64,000 nucleotides of DNA, from contig NZ_JNZZ01000002.1 in NCBI RefSeq assembly GCF_000717645.1, positions 434,001-498,000 on the forward strand. Reading direction: 5' to 3'. Below are positions 46,467 through 55,452 of this stretch, piece after piece. The stretch comes from Streptomyces californicus. GTDB lineage: Bacteria; Actinomycetota; Actinomycetes; Streptomycetales; Streptomycetaceae. How positions within the stretch are numbered: position 1 is the stretch's first letter; each line of letters begins with the position of its first letter. The notes under the pieces were generated by a model. It saw nothing but the letters and a program-made list of their open reading frames with translations, did not search any database and was not told the origin of the DNA. The position numbers and the translations under genes were made by a program.

Positions 46467-46652
46467 CGCTGCGCTCCTCGCGTCGTCGGGGCTCCGGCCC
46501 TCGCCGGGCACGGAGCGGAACGTCCTGTCCGTGGGCCGTCCACGGCACTGCTGCCGCGTGCCCGAGACCCGGGACCCGAAACCGCTTACCGGACGTGCGA
46601 CCTGGAACGCGCCACCGGTGCGCCGACACGGCACCCGCGGCTGCGACGACCG

Positions 46653-47669
46653 CTAGGGGCGCAGGTCGAAGACGAGGCGGCCCGGTACCGTGCCGCCCAG
46701 GAGCTGGTCGATCGCGCCGTTGATGTCGGCCAGGTCGCGCGTCTCGCGCACCACCCGGGTGCGCCCCAGACTGTGCAGCCGGAAGACCTCGGCCAGGTCC
46801 TCCCTGGTGCCGACGATCGAGCCGATGATCTTCGTCCCGTTGAGCACGGTGTCGAAGACGGGAATCTCCAGCTTGCCTTCGGCGGGCAGGGCCACGAGGA
46901 CCAGCGTGCCGCCGCGCCGCAGCGAGGCGTACGCGGCCTCGAACGACGCGTTGCTCACCGCGAGCGAGACGGCGGCGTCGACGCCGCCGAGCCGTTGGGC
47001 CTCCTCGGCCACGTCCTGCACACGAGCGTCGATCACGTGGTCGGCGCCCAGCTCCGCCGCGAGGGCCAGCTTCTCGTCGGTGACGTCCACGGCGACGGTT
47101 TCGGCTCCGAAGATCCGGGCGTACTGGAGAGCCAGATGCCCCAGCCCGCCGATGCCGGAGACGAGCACCCGGGTGCCGGGGCGCGCCCCGGAGAGCTTGA
47201 CCGCCTTGTACGTGGTGACGCCCGCGCAGGTCAGGGGCGCCGCGTCGAGCGGGTCGATGCCGTCGGGCACGGGTACCACGTACGTTCCGTGCGCGAGGGC
47301 GTACTCGGCGTGGCTGCCGTCGACCGAGTAGCCGCTGTTCTGCTGCTGGAGACACAGCGTCTCCCAGCCCGAGACGCAGTGGTCGCAGCGCCCGCAGGCC
47401 TCTCCCAGCCACGGGACGGCCACGCGGCTCCCCACCGTGAGGTGGGTGACCTGGTCGCCGACCTGCTCCACGATGCCGATCCCCTCATGACCCGGGACGA
47501 AGGGCGGCGACGGCTTGACCGGCCAGTCGCCGTGCGCCGCGTGGACATCGGTGTGGCACAGCCCGGACGCCTCCATCCTGACGAGGACCTGATGCCCGGC
47601 GGGAGACGGCACCGGCCGGTCCTCCAGCACCAGGGGCTCGGTGAAGCTGCGGACGACTGCGGCTCTCAT
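46653..47669 (-). CDS. zinc-dependent alcohol dehydrogenase (AdhP-like)
   Basis: 338 residues, ATG with GGAGGAG upstream. Catalytic zinc ligands C38 (GLCHTDVH) and H61-E62 (GHEG); structural zinc cysteines C92, C95, C98 and C106; NAD site VSGIGGLGHLALQYA (about 165-179). Fits class I AdhP-type enzymes that oxidise primary alcohols with NAD. Stands alone between a lipoprotein gene and the haloacid dehalogenase. Confidence 0.9.
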   Translation of the reverse strand: MRAAVVRSFTEPLVLEDRPVPSPAGHQVLVRMEASGLCHTDVHAAHGDWPVKPSPPFVPGHEGIGIVEQVGDQVTHLTVGSRVAVPWLGEACGRCDHCVSGWETLCLQQQNSGYSVDGSHAEYALAHGTYVVPVPDGIDPLDAAPLTCAGVTTYKAVKLSGARPGTRVLVSGIGGLGHLALQYARIFGAETVAVDVTDEKLALAAELGADHVIDARVQDVAEEAQRLGGVDAAVSLAVSNASFEAAYASLRRGGTLVLVALPAEGKLEIPVFDTVLNGTKIIGSIVGTREDLAEVFRLHSLGRTRVVRETRDLADINGAIDQLLGGTVPGRLVFDLRP

Positions 47670-47891
47670 GAGGGTGCTCCTCCGCTCGCGACGCGTGCAC
47701 CCGCCCGACACATGCGCCGGAGGTGCGCAAACCTCAGAAAAGCGTATTTCGGATGGCCGGTTCCCGCCTTTCCACTCCGGCCCGGCCGGTGAGCCGGGTG
47801 CGGAGGCGCGCGGCCCGGGAATCGGGTCCCTCTCCCGCGCGTTCCATCAACAGCAGCGCACGAAGCCCGAGTTCACCGAGGAGAGCATCCC

Positions 47892-48620
47892 ATGACCCTG
47901 CCGGAGTTCGACGCCGTCGTCCTGGACGTGCTCGGCACCCTCGTGGATGAACCCGCGGGCCTACGTGCCGGTCTGCGGGCGTTCGGGCCGCACCTGGACG
48001 AGCCCGCGATCGAGGAGCTCGTCGAGCTGTGGCAGCGGCACATCGAGCTCGAGCAGCGGCGCGTCCTCGACGGAGCCCGGCCCTACGCCGTCAGCGACGC
48101 CCTGGACCGGGAGGCGGCCCGCGCCGTCGCCGAGGCCGCCGGAGTGGACGACCCGGTCGCCGAGGCGGCGCTGGCCCTCTCCGCGCGCAAGCTGCCGCCG
48201 TGGCCCGACACGGGAGCGGGGCTGGCCCGGCTTGCCGAGCGGTACCCGCTGATCGGTCTGTCCAACGCGAGCCGGACGGCGCTGCTGGGCATCAACGCCC
48301 ACGCCGGACTGCGCTGGCACCAGGCCCTGTCGGCGGAGGACGCCCGGACCTACAAGCCCGACCCCGAGGTGTACCGGCTGGCCGTCACCGTCTCCGGGGT
48401 CCCTCCGGAACGGCTGCTGATGGTCGCCGCCCACGCCTGGGACCTGCGCGGAGCCCAGGACCTCGGTCTGCGCACCGCCTACGTCGCCCGCCCCGTCGGC
48501 GATCCGCCCGGCCCCTTCGACCGCTTCGACCTGTACGCCGACGACCTGGCCGACCTCGTAGGCCGACTCGGTCACGCACCGCCCGGCCGACCGCTCGACC
48601 CGGCGGCCGACGAGCGGTGA
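47892..48620 (+). CDS. haloacid dehalogenase type II
   Basis: 242 residues, GAGGAG before the ATG. HAD motif I is FDAVVLDVLGTLVDE (nucleophile D12; DVLGT as in L-2-haloacid dehalogenases rather than DxDGT), motif II LIGLSNAS, motif III lysine in ARTYKPDPEVY, motif IV VAAHAWDLRGAQDLGL. Hydrolyses L-2-haloacids or related phosphate-free substrates with inversion; true substrate unknown. Confidence 0.88.
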   Translation: MTLPEFDAVVLDVLGTLVDEPAGLRAGLRAFGPHLDEPAIEELVELWQRHIELEQRRVLDGARPYAVSDALDREAARAVAEAAGVDDPVAEAALALSARKLPPWPDTGAGLARLAERYPLIGLSNASRTALLGINAHAGLRWHQALSAEDARTYKPDPEVYRLAVTVSGVPPERLLMVAAHAWDLRGAQDLGLRTAYVARPVGDPPGPFDRFDLYADDLADLVGRLGHAPPGRPLDPAADER

Positions 48621-48842
48621 CGCGGCCCGTGCGGTAGCGCCGCCATCATGCGCCCCACCGGTCGGCGAGCGGTCGGCATGAGTCCCGGACATGTCCCCGC
48701 CCGCCGACCGGGTCGGCTGACGGTCGAGGGGTACGCGAAGCAGCGGCGTCCCCGGCCGGGACGCGCACGGCACGGGGCAGCGGCGGACGGTTCGGTGAGG
48801 GCGGAGCCGTGCGGCCGCCTGCCGCTCGGTCCGGCGGGGGCC

Positions 48843-48941
48843 TCAGAGGACTTCGCCGGGGCCGGACTCGGGGACCGGAACGCCGTCCAGTACCCAATCG
48901 GGTCCGCGTCCCAGCAGCAGAGCCTTCATCGTGTCCGTCAT
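48843..48941 (-). pseudogene. truncated zinc-binding dehydrogenase, N-terminal remnant
   Basis: An ATG with GAGGGAG upstream opens 32 residues (MTDTMKALLLGRGPDWVLDG then VPVPESGPGEVL) that are the N-terminus of an MDR-type alcohol dehydrogenase or quinone oxidoreductase, ending in a stop exactly where the catalytic fold should continue. No continuation is seen in the following sequence toward 48620, so the rest has been deleted. Ribosome binding site and start look intact. Confidence 0.6.
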
Positions 48942-49171
48942 GTCGGTGCTCCCTCGGTGTGGCCCGGCCGCCCTGGCGGCGGTGGACGCGGTGGGGTGGC
49001 GGCCCGGCCGCACGGCCATCTCAGGCTCGACGAGTCCGTGGAGGACGCGCGGGACCGGGTGCGCGGAAAAACCTGAGGAACGCCGCCCGGACACGCGACT
49101 CGTTGTAGAGTATCGAAACAGCCCTTGACCTGCAATAACGCAGGCAGGGAGCCGTCTTCGAGGAGTCCACC

Positions 49172-49597
49172 GTGCTGCGCACTCTGTTCAAGTCCAAGAT
49201 TCACCGTGCCACCGTCACCCAGGCCGACCTGCACTACGTCGGGTCCGTGACGGTCGACGCCGCTCTCATGGAGGCCGCCGACCTGCTGCCCGGCGAGCTG
49301 GTCCATATCGTTGACATCGACAACGGCGCCCGCCTGGAGACGTACGTGATCGAGGGCGAGCGCGGGTCCGGTGTCATCGGGATCAACGGCGCGGCCGCAC
49401 ACCTCGTGCACCCCGGCGACCTGGTCATCCTGATCAGCTATGCGCAGGTCGACGACGCGGAGGCCCGTGCGTTCGTGCCGCGCGTCGTGCACGTGGACGC
49501 GGACAACCGGATCGTGGCGCTCGGTACGGACGCCTCGGCCCCCGTGCCCGGCTCCCGTACGGAGCGGAGCCCGCAGGCCGTCGTCGCGGGCGGCTGA
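49172..49597 (+). CDS. panD: aspartate 1-decarboxylase precursor
   Basis: 141 residues, GTG with GAGGAG upstream. [33 protein letters not shown] contains the self-cleavage site G24-S25, which generates the pyruvoyl cofactor, and substrate-binding K9. Continues [19 protein letters not shown] and [20 protein letters not shown]. Makes beta-alanine from aspartate for pantothenate and CoA synthesis. Slightly extended C-terminus as usual in Streptomyces. An AT-rich segment (TAGAGT at 49106) upstream may be the -10. Confidence 0.96.
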   Translation: MLRTLFKSKIHRATVTQADLHYVGSVTVDAALMEAADLLPGELVHIVDIDNGARLETYVIEGERGSGVIGINGAAAHLVHPGDLVILISYAQVDDAEARAFVPRVVHVDADNRIVALGTDASAPVPGSRTERSPQAVVAGG

Positions 49598-49642
49598 GGC
49601 GCCGTCCGCACGCGGTACGAGAACGAGGAGAGAGCAGGAGCC

Positions 49643-49996
49643 ATGGCGGAGAAGGCGGACGTGGAGATCAGGGACGACCGGGAGCGCGGCGAACTCGTGG
49701 CGTACGAGGGCGGCGAACCGGTCGGGAGCATCGCGTACTTCGTCATAGTCCCGGACCCGGGCGCGCTGGTGGCCGTGCACACCGTCGTGCCGTCGGAGCA
49801 CGGGGGCAGGGGCATCGCGGGGGCGCTCGTGCGCGAGTTCTACGCCCTCGCGGGCCGCGAGGGGGTCCCCGTCGTACCGCTGTGCCCGTACGCGGCGAAG
49901 TGGGCGCAGCGCCACCCCGGCGAGGCGCCCGAGGCGTCGGCCGAACTGGTCCAGGAGGCGAAGCGTCAGCTCGGGGACCATCCCGAACTTCTCTGA
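49643..49996 (+). CDS. GNAT family N-acetyltransferase (YjdJ-like)
   Basis: 117 residues: RGELVAYEGGEPVGSIAYFV, then the acetyl-CoA loop VVPSEHGGRGIAGALVREFYALA (about 48-70), VVPLCPYAAKWAQRHPG. Minimal single-domain GNAT of the COG2388 type. Follows panD by 45 bases with GAGGAG upstream; probably co-transcribed, though no functional tie is obvious. Confidence 0.87.
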   Translation: MAEKADVEIRDDRERGELVAYEGGEPVGSIAYFVIVPDPGALVAVHTVVPSEHGGRGIAGALVREFYALAGREGVPVVPLCPYAAKWAQRHPGEAPEASAELVQEAKRQLGDHPELL

Positions 49997-50191
49997 CGGC
50001 GGCCCGATCGTGAACCCGGACGGCTCTCGGGGCGTGTCCGGGTTTCCGCTCGACCGGGCAGGGCGCGTGCGCGTCCGTCCGGGCGGCGGTCGCCGCGCGC
50101 AGGTGTGGACTCGGCGGGCGCGGGCAGCCGCATCGGGAGACGGTGGAGGAAAGCTCCGTCTGTTCCTTTCGTCCCGTTGTGGAGGATCGCG

Positions 50192-50404
50192 ATGACCCAC
50201 CCGTACCCCGACCCCGTGCCGCCCTCGCCGACGCCTCCGCCCGTGCCGGGCCCGCCCACTCCGGTGCCCAGCCCGCCGCCCGTGCCGCCGGGGCCCGCTC
50301 CGGTGCCGCCCGGCCCCGCACCCGACCCGATCCCGCAGCCGCCGGCGCCGGGCCCGGACCCCGTACCGGATCCGGAGCCCGAGCCGCAGCCCGCGGGGAG
50401 CTGA
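50192..50404 (+). CDS. proline-rich 70-residue protein
   Basis: A small gene with a good ribosome binding site (GGAGGATCGCG-ATG). After MTHPYPD nearly the whole chain is Pro with Val, Gly, Ala and Asp (PVPPSPTPPPVPGPPTPVPS...), ending in acidic PEPEPQPAGS; roughly half of all residues are proline. No signal peptide or membrane segment. It would form an extended polyproline II rod. No function recognised. Convergent with a PLP decarboxylase and followed by a strong terminator. Confidence 0.6.
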   Translation: MTHPYPDPVPPSPTPPPVPGPPTPVPSPPPVPPGPAPVPPGPAPDPIPQPPAPGPDPVPDPEPEPQPAGS

Positions 50405-50408
50405 CCGG

Positions 50409-50447
50409 CGGGCCCGGCCGGCCGTGCCGCACGGTCGGCCGGGCCCG
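50409..50447. terminator. bidirectional terminator hairpin
   Basis: 19-base arms (50409-50427 and 50429-50447) pairing with one G-T mismatch, between the proline-rich gene and the PLP decarboxylase. Confidence 0.7.
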
Positions 50448-50473
50448 TTCGGCCGCCGACGGGCTGAGGCCCC

Positions 50474-51892
50474 TCAGCCGTCCCGTACCCCCGGCGCGTC
50501 CGGGCGCGGCGACGCGTCGGCCCCCACCAGCGCGTCCGCGTGGGCGAGTCCGCTCTCCGCGGCGATGGCGTCCAGCGACTGCGCGTCCCGCACCGTCGTG
50601 AACGTCACCGCCCCGTCCTGCCCCGCCCGGAATCCGTGCACGGCGGGACGGGGCAGGCTGTTGTACGCCCACGGCGTGGAAAAGTAGTACGCCCCCGTGT
50701 CGTACAGGACCACCACATCGTCCTCGGCCAGCTCCGGCAGCTCCCTGCCGAACGCCACCACGTCCCCGGCGAAACAGCACGGCCCCGCGATGTCCTGGAC
50801 CAGTGTCGGACCGTTCTTGGGAGCGCCGTCCGGGCTGAACGCCCCGATCCGCAGCGGCCAGGCGTCGGGCATGAACACCGTGCGGGTGGCGGTCTGCGCG
50901 CCCGCGTGGGTGAGGGCGATCCGCCGGCCCCCGGCGTCCTTCACGTACTCCACGCGGGCCCCGATGAACCCGTTCTTCGCCAGCAGGGACCGGCCGAACT
51001 CCGTGATCAGCGCGTAGCGTCCGGAGAGGAGGCCCGGGACGGCGGCGGTCAGGGCCGCCACGTAGTCCGCGTACGTGGGGCGTACGGTCCCGTCCGTGAA
51101 GTTGACCGGGAGGCCGCCGCCGATGTCCAGGCCGGTGACCTGGCGGACGCCCAGCGCCGCGTTGATCTCCTCGGCCAGTTCGTACGTCCGGGACACCCCG
51201 GCCGCGATCAGCTCCAACGGGCAGCCCTGGGAGCCCACATGGGCGTGCAGGCGGGTCAGCCACGGCCGCTCCCGGAACGCCCGCACGACCGCCTCGCGCG
51301 CGCCCGGATCACACAGCGCCACCCCGAACTTCGAGGTGTCCGTCGCCGTGCTCATCGCCCCGATCGCGCCACCGCCCACCTGGGGGTTGATCCGCAGCCC
51401 GACCACGGACGCGGAGTCCGGAGCGCGCAGGGCGTCGATGCGGCGCAGTTCGTCCAGGCTGTCGGCGTTGACGGAGACCCCGAGCGCGAGCGCCGACCGG
51501 AGCTCCTCGCGGGTCTTGGCGGGGGAGTCGAGGACGATACGGGAGGCGGCGAACCCCGCGTCCAGAGCGAGGCGCAGCTCGCCGGGGCTCGCCACCTCGC
51601 ATCCCATGCCGCAGTCGGCGAGCAGCCGCAGCACCGGGACGAGCGAGCATGCCTTGGCGGCGAAGGTGTGCAGCACCCCGGGCGCGCCGGAGAAGGCGTC
51701 GTGCAGGGCCGCGACGGAGCCGCGCACCCCTTCCGTGTCGACGAACCCGGCGACCTCACCGCCCTCGCCCAGCAGCCCCTGCTCGACGGCCGCCCGGACG
51801 ACGGCGTCGAATCGGGGGTCGTGGCGTGTGCTGAGGGCCGTCGCGGGGGCCGCCGTACCGTGCTCGTCGTGTCCGGAAGTCGTCTGTGTCAT
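50474..51892 (-). CDS. type III PLP decarboxylase (LysA-like)
   Basis: 472 residues. Alanine-racemase-like barrel with PLP lysine K80 in LHTFAAKACSLVPVL (usual YAxKAN is altered), GMGCEVASPGELRLALDAG, LDSPAKTREEL, LHAHVGSQGCPLE, DIGGGLPVNF, ITEFGRSLLAKNG, GPCCFAGDVVAFGRELPELAEDDVVVLYDTGAYYFS. The GPxCxxxD motif of diaminopimelate/ornithine-type decarboxylases is present. The altered lysine motif and position away from lysine genes suggest a specialised amino acid decarboxylase rather than the housekeeping LysA. Confidence 0.82.
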   Translation of the reverse strand: MTQTTSGHDEHGTAAPATALSTRHDPRFDAVVRAAVEQGLLGEGGEVAGFVDTEGVRGSVAALHDAFSGAPGVLHTFAAKACSLVPVLRLLADCGMGCEVASPGELRLALDAGFAASRIVLDSPAKTREELRSALALGVSVNADSLDELRRIDALRAPDSASVVGLRINPQVGGGAIGAMSTATDTSKFGVALCDPGAREAVVRAFRERPWLTRLHAHVGSQGCPLELIAAGVSRTYELAEEINAALGVRQVTGLDIGGGLPVNFTDGTVRPTYADYVAALTAAVPGLLSGRYALITEFGRSLLAKNGFIGARVEYVKDAGGRRIALTHAGAQTATRTVFMPDAWPLRIGAFSPDGAPKNGPTLVQDIAGPCCFAGDVVAFGRELPELAEDDVVVLYDTGAYYFSTPWAYNSLPRPAVHGFRAGQDGAVTFTTVRDAQSLDAIAAESGLAHADALVGADASPRPDAPGVRDG

Positions 51893-51971
51893 ACGGCCAG
51901 CGTGCCGGACGGCGGCCCCGGAGGAGGTGCTCGACGGCGGACGGGCCCGGCCCCGCCCCGGCGAGCGGCGA

Positions 51972-52934
51972 TCAGCCCGCACGCGGCCCGGGCGGCGGCG
52001 GGGGAGAGTCGAGGAAGTCGGCACGGGGCGCGAAGAAGGACGAACCGGTGACCGCGGTCGAGAAGTCGAGGATGCGGTCGTGCGACCCCGCGCCCTTGCC
52101 GAGGAACATGTTGCGCAGCATCTGCTCGGTCACGCCGGGATCGGCGGCGTACCCGATGTAGTAGGTGCCGAACTCGCCCTGCTCGAAGCTGCCGAACGGC
52201 ATGTTCGCCCGCACGATGTCCCGTTCGGCGCCGTTCTCGACGATCGTGTTGAGCGCGAGATGGGAGTCGGCCGCCTTCTCGTCGTCGGGGAACTCCACGT
52301 CGTCCAGTTTGGTGCGGCCGATGACGCGTTCCTGCTCCTCCACCGTGAGCGCGTTCCAGGACGTCAGGTCGTGGAGGTACTTCTGCACGACGACATAGCT
52401 GCCGCCCTCGAAGTCCGGATCGTCCGCCCCGACGATCGCAGCCTCACGCGCCGCGCCGCCCACCGGGTTCGCCGTGCCGTCCACGAAACCGAGCAGGTCC
52501 CGGTGGTCGAGATAGCGGAAGCCGTGGGTCTCGTCCACGATCCGCACGGCTCCGCCGAGCTTGTCGAGCAACTGCGCCGCCCACGCGAAGCACAGGTCCG
52601 CCCGGTCGGCCCGGATGTGCAGCAGGATGTCACCCGGGGTGGAAGGGGCGTGGTGCCGCGGCCCCCGCAGCTCCGGGAACGGGCGCAGGTGAGGGGGGCG
52701 CTTCCCGCTGAACAGGCGGTCCCAGGCGCTGGAGCCGAAGCCCGCCACGCAGGCGAGCCCGGCGTCCGGGTACCGGAAGCCGAGCGACCGGGCGACGGCG
52801 GCGAGGTCCGGCAGCACGTCCCGCACCGCCTTCTCACCGCCCGGCTCGACCGTGCCGACCAGGAACAGCGCCGCGCTGGTCACCGGCGCCACGACGGGTT
52901 GGACGGAGACGGGATCGGGAACGGGGTCGGGCAT
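51972..52934 (-). CDS. Dyp-type peroxidase
   Basis: 320 residues. Distal GxxDG motif GFVDGTANP with catalytic D152, proximal haem ligand H225 in ADSHLALNTI, and distal arginine R242 in VRANMPFG; FGTYYIGYAADPGVTEQMLRNMFLG is the usual C-terminal part. No Tat signal, so probably cytoplasmic (class B-like) or encapsulin-loaded, though the C-terminal Pro tail (SPPPPPGPRAG) does not look like a typical encapsulin tag. Oxidises dyes and other substrates with peroxide. Confidence 0.92.
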   Translation of the reverse strand: MPDPVPDPVSVQPVVAPVTSAALFLVGTVEPGGEKAVRDVLPDLAAVARSLGFRYPDAGLACVAGFGSSAWDRLFSGKRPPHLRPFPELRGPRHHAPSTPGDILLHIRADRADLCFAWAAQLLDKLGGAVRIVDETHGFRYLDHRDLLGFVDGTANPVGGAAREAAIVGADDPDFEGGSYVVVQKYLHDLTSWNALTVEEQERVIGRTKLDDVEFPDDEKAADSHLALNTIVENGAERDIVRANMPFGSFEQGEFGTYYIGYAADPGVTEQMLRNMFLGKGAGSHDRILDFSTAVTGSSFFAPRADFLDSPPPPPGPRAG

Positions 52935-53170
52935 GGGCGTACTCCGTTACGACAGGGGTCGGGCGACGGCGGACACGGCTCGCCAGCCACTCAGCCACGG
53001 ACGGGGCCTCGTCGCACGCGGAGTGGACCGGCCGGGCGAACGCGGGGGCGCGGCGCCCCGGCCCGGGGAGAGGACACGGGCGCAGGACCGGCCGGGCATG
53101 GGCGGGGCGCCCGGGCAGGGCGTGCGGGTGGCGTGACGAACGGGACGCCGCGTGGCCCCTTCGTCCCGGC

Positions 53171-54613
53171 TCAGCCCGCCTCGACCTCACGGCGGTCACC
53201 GCCCCAGAGCGTGTGGAACGAGCCCTCCCGGTCCGTACGCCGGTAGGTGTGCGCACCGAAGAAGTCCCGCTGGCCCTGGGTGAGCGCCGCGGGTAGCCGG
53301 TCGGCGCGCAGCCCGTCGTAGTACGAGAGCGCCGCGGCGAACCCGGGCGTCGGCACCCCCTGCCGTACGGCCTCGGCCACCACGGCGCGCCAGTCGTCCT
53401 GCGCCGCTCCGATCTCCTGCCCGAACTCCTTGTCGGACAGCAGGCTCACCAGGTCCGGCCGGGAGTCGTAGGCGGCGCGGATGCGGTCCAGGAACGCCGC
53501 CCGGATGATGCAGCCGGCCCGCCAGATCGCCGCGACGGCGCCGAGATCGATGTTCCAGCCGTACTCCTCGCTGCCCGCCCGGATCTGGTGGAAGCCCTGC
53601 GTGTACGAGACGATCTTGGAGGCGTACAGGGCCTGCTCCACCCGGTCCGCGAACACCGCGGCGGCCCGCTCGTCCAGCGGCTCCGGGACGGGCCCCGGGA
53701 GGTCGCGGGCCGCGTCCCGCAGATCGGCGTGGCCCGACAGCGACCGGGCGAACACCGCCTCCGCGATCCCCGACACCGGGACCCCGAGGTCGAGCGCGAT
53801 CTGCACGGTCCAGCGGCCGGTGCCCTTCTGCTCCGCCCGGTCCTGGACGATGTCCACGAACGGCTTCCCGGTCGCCGCGTCCGTGTGGGCGAGGACCTCC
53901 GCCGTGATCTCGATGAGGTACGAGTCCAGCCGGCCCGTGTTCCAGGAGCGGAAGACATCGGCGATCCGCGCGGGGGAGTACCCGGCGACCGAGCGCAGCA
54001 GGTCGTACGCCTCGGCGATGAGCTGCATGTCCGCGTACTCGATGCCGTTGTGGACCATCTTCACGAAGTGGCCCGCGCCGTCCGGCCCGATGTGGGTGGT
54101 GCACGGCGTGCCGTCCTTCGCCCGCGCGGCGATCTTCTCCAGCATCGGGCCGAGCGACGCGTAGGACTCGGCCGAGCCGCCGGGCATGATGCTGGGGCCG
54201 TTCAGCGCCCCTTCCTCGCCGCCGGAGATCCCCGCCCCGACGAAGTGGATCCCGCGCTCGCGCAGCTCCCGCTCCCGGCGGCGGGTGTCCTCGAAGTGGG
54301 CGTTGCCGCCGTCGATGATGACGTCGCCCTCCTCCAGCAGCGGCGCGAACTCCTGGATCACCGCGTCGGTGGGGTCCCCCGCCTTCACCATGACTACCAG
54401 GCGCCGGGGCCGTTCCAGCGCGGCGACGAACTCCTCGGGCGTGCGCGCGGCCACGAAGTCGCCCTCGGTGCCGAACTCCTCCACCAGGGAGTCCGTCCGG
54501 GAGGTGGTGCGGTTGTGGAGGGCCACGGTGTAGCCGTTGCGGGCGAAGTTCCGGGCCAGGTTGCGGCCCATGACCGCGAGTCCGGTGACGCCGATCTGAG
54601 CTGTGCCGCTCAT
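53171..54613 (-). CDS. gnd: 6-phosphogluconate dehydrogenase, NADP-dependent, decarboxylating
   Basis: 480 residues, full length. N-terminal NADP site IGVTGLAVMGRNLARNFARNGYTVALHNRTTSRTD; IIDGGNAHFEDTRRRERELRERGIHFVGAGISGGEEGALNGPSIMPGG; catalytic HFVKMVHNGIEYADMQLIAEAYDLL; C-terminal FFGAHTYRRTDREGSFHTLWGG. Oxidative pentose phosphate pathway, 6-phosphogluconate to ribulose 5-phosphate. NRTTSRTD fits the NADP-preferring long-chain form (GndA). Start ATG 54613; a longer in-frame extension to 54646 lacks homology. Confidence 0.96.
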   Translation of the reverse strand: MSGTAQIGVTGLAVMGRNLARNFARNGYTVALHNRTTSRTDSLVEEFGTEGDFVAARTPEEFVAALERPRRLVVMVKAGDPTDAVIQEFAPLLEEGDVIIDGGNAHFEDTRRRERELRERGIHFVGAGISGGEEGALNGPSIMPGGSAESYASLGPMLEKIAARAKDGTPCTTHIGPDGAGHFVKMVHNGIEYADMQLIAEAYDLLRSVAGYSPARIADVFRSWNTGRLDSYLIEITAEVLAHTDAATGKPFVDIVQDRAEQKGTGRWTVQIALDLGVPVSGIAEAVFARSLSGHADLRDAARDLPGPVPEPLDERAAAVFADRVEQALYASKIVSYTQGFHQIRAGSEEYGWNIDLGAVAAIWRAGCIIRAAFLDRIRAAYDSRPDLVSLLSDKEFGQEIGAAQDDWRAVVAEAVRQGVPTPGFAAALSYYDGLRADRLPAALTQGQRDFFGAHTYRRTDREGSFHTLWGGDRREVEAG

Positions 54614-54686
54614 CTGAGTGCTCCTGGAGGTGCGGGAGAGAGCCATGAGGCGTGAGAGGGGGAAGCGGTGGTGGTGCGGGGGCCGC

Positions 54687-55232
54687 TCAGGGCGACGGCG
54701 AGGAGGCCGCGCCGCCGCCGGCGGAACCCGCCCCTGCGTCGCCCGGCGGCGCCGGCCACGGCTCCAGGAGCGCGTCGTCGTCCCCCGGCTCGGGGATCAC
54801 ATGCATCGCGGCCTCCTCGGCCGACGCCGCGGCGCCGTCGATGCCCACGTCGCTCGCGGTGAGCGTGGCCGGAACGGTCCCTTCCGCCTGCTGGGTCAGC
54901 CGCCCGGCGCGGGCGACGCCGACCTCGTCGTCCCAGGGCTCGCCGTCACCGTCCACGAGATCGCCCACGCCGTCGCCGAGCGTGCCGTCCGGCTCGGGAA
55001 CCTCCCGCGTCAGGCGGGTCTCGAGGGATTCGCCGCTGTTCCGCTCCGACGCCGTGGTGCCCAGCCCCTCGACCACCCACGGGCGGTCCGGGGGCGCGTA
55101 GCCCTCGTCCAGGGGGTCGCCGGTGCCCGACGGATCCATGAGCGTGTCCTCGGCGCCGAGCTGCTCGGCGGGATCGGAAGCCTCGGGCTCCTGGGGCTGG
55201 TAGACCTCGTCCCCCCAGTCGGTGTCGCTCAT
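54687..55232 (-). CDS. DUF5709 family acidic protein
   Basis: 181 residues, strongly acidic and probably largely unstructured: starts MSDTDWGDEVYQPQEPEASD, contains DEGYAPPDRPWVVEGLGTTASERNSGESLETRLTREVPEP and GAAASAEEAAMHVIPEP, the signature segments of DUF5709. No catalytic motif or membrane segment. Lies upstream of gnd on the same strand (73-base gap) and may be co-transcribed. Confidence 0.8.
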   Translation of the reverse strand: MSDTDWGDEVYQPQEPEASDPAEQLGAEDTLMDPSGTGDPLDEGYAPPDRPWVVEGLGTTASERNSGESLETRLTREVPEPDGTLGDGVGDLVDGDGEPWDDEVGVARAGRLTQQAEGTVPATLTASDVGIDGAAASAEEAAMHVIPEPGDDDALLEPWPAPPGDAGAGSAGGGAASSPSP

Positions 55233-55413
55233 GGCGCGTCCTTTCCTCCGGGGTACCGAGAACCGCTGTCCCCTGACGCAATTCCACTCCGGTACCGCTC
55301 CGGTCGCAAAGGGAAGATCGGATCCCGGGTGCCGACCCAGAGGACGCCGGACCGGTCCGGCCGCAGGTCGTGACCCGTTCGTCCGGTATCCGAAGCCGCC
55401 CCGGACATCGACT

Positions 55414-55444
55414 GTTCGAACCTTCGAACGCACCGGCATAGGGT
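55414..55444 (+). promoter_or_regulatory. promoter with palindrome upstream of 55453 gene
   Basis: GTTCGAA-CC-TTCGAAC (55414-55429) is a perfect 7-bp inverted repeat. Its first TTCGAA (55415-55420) and TAGGGT (55439-55444) form a -35/-10-like pair with 18-base spacing. The start codon follows eight bases after the -10, so the transcript would be leaderless or nearly so. Confidence 0.4.
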
Positions 55445-55452
55445 GGCCTCCC

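Noticed and set aside
50474..51892. Housekeeping diaminopimelate decarboxylase lysA
   Set aside because: The fold and GPxCxxxD motif agree, but the PLP-lysine motif is altered and no lysine or threonine pathway gene is adjacent, so only the broader family is called.
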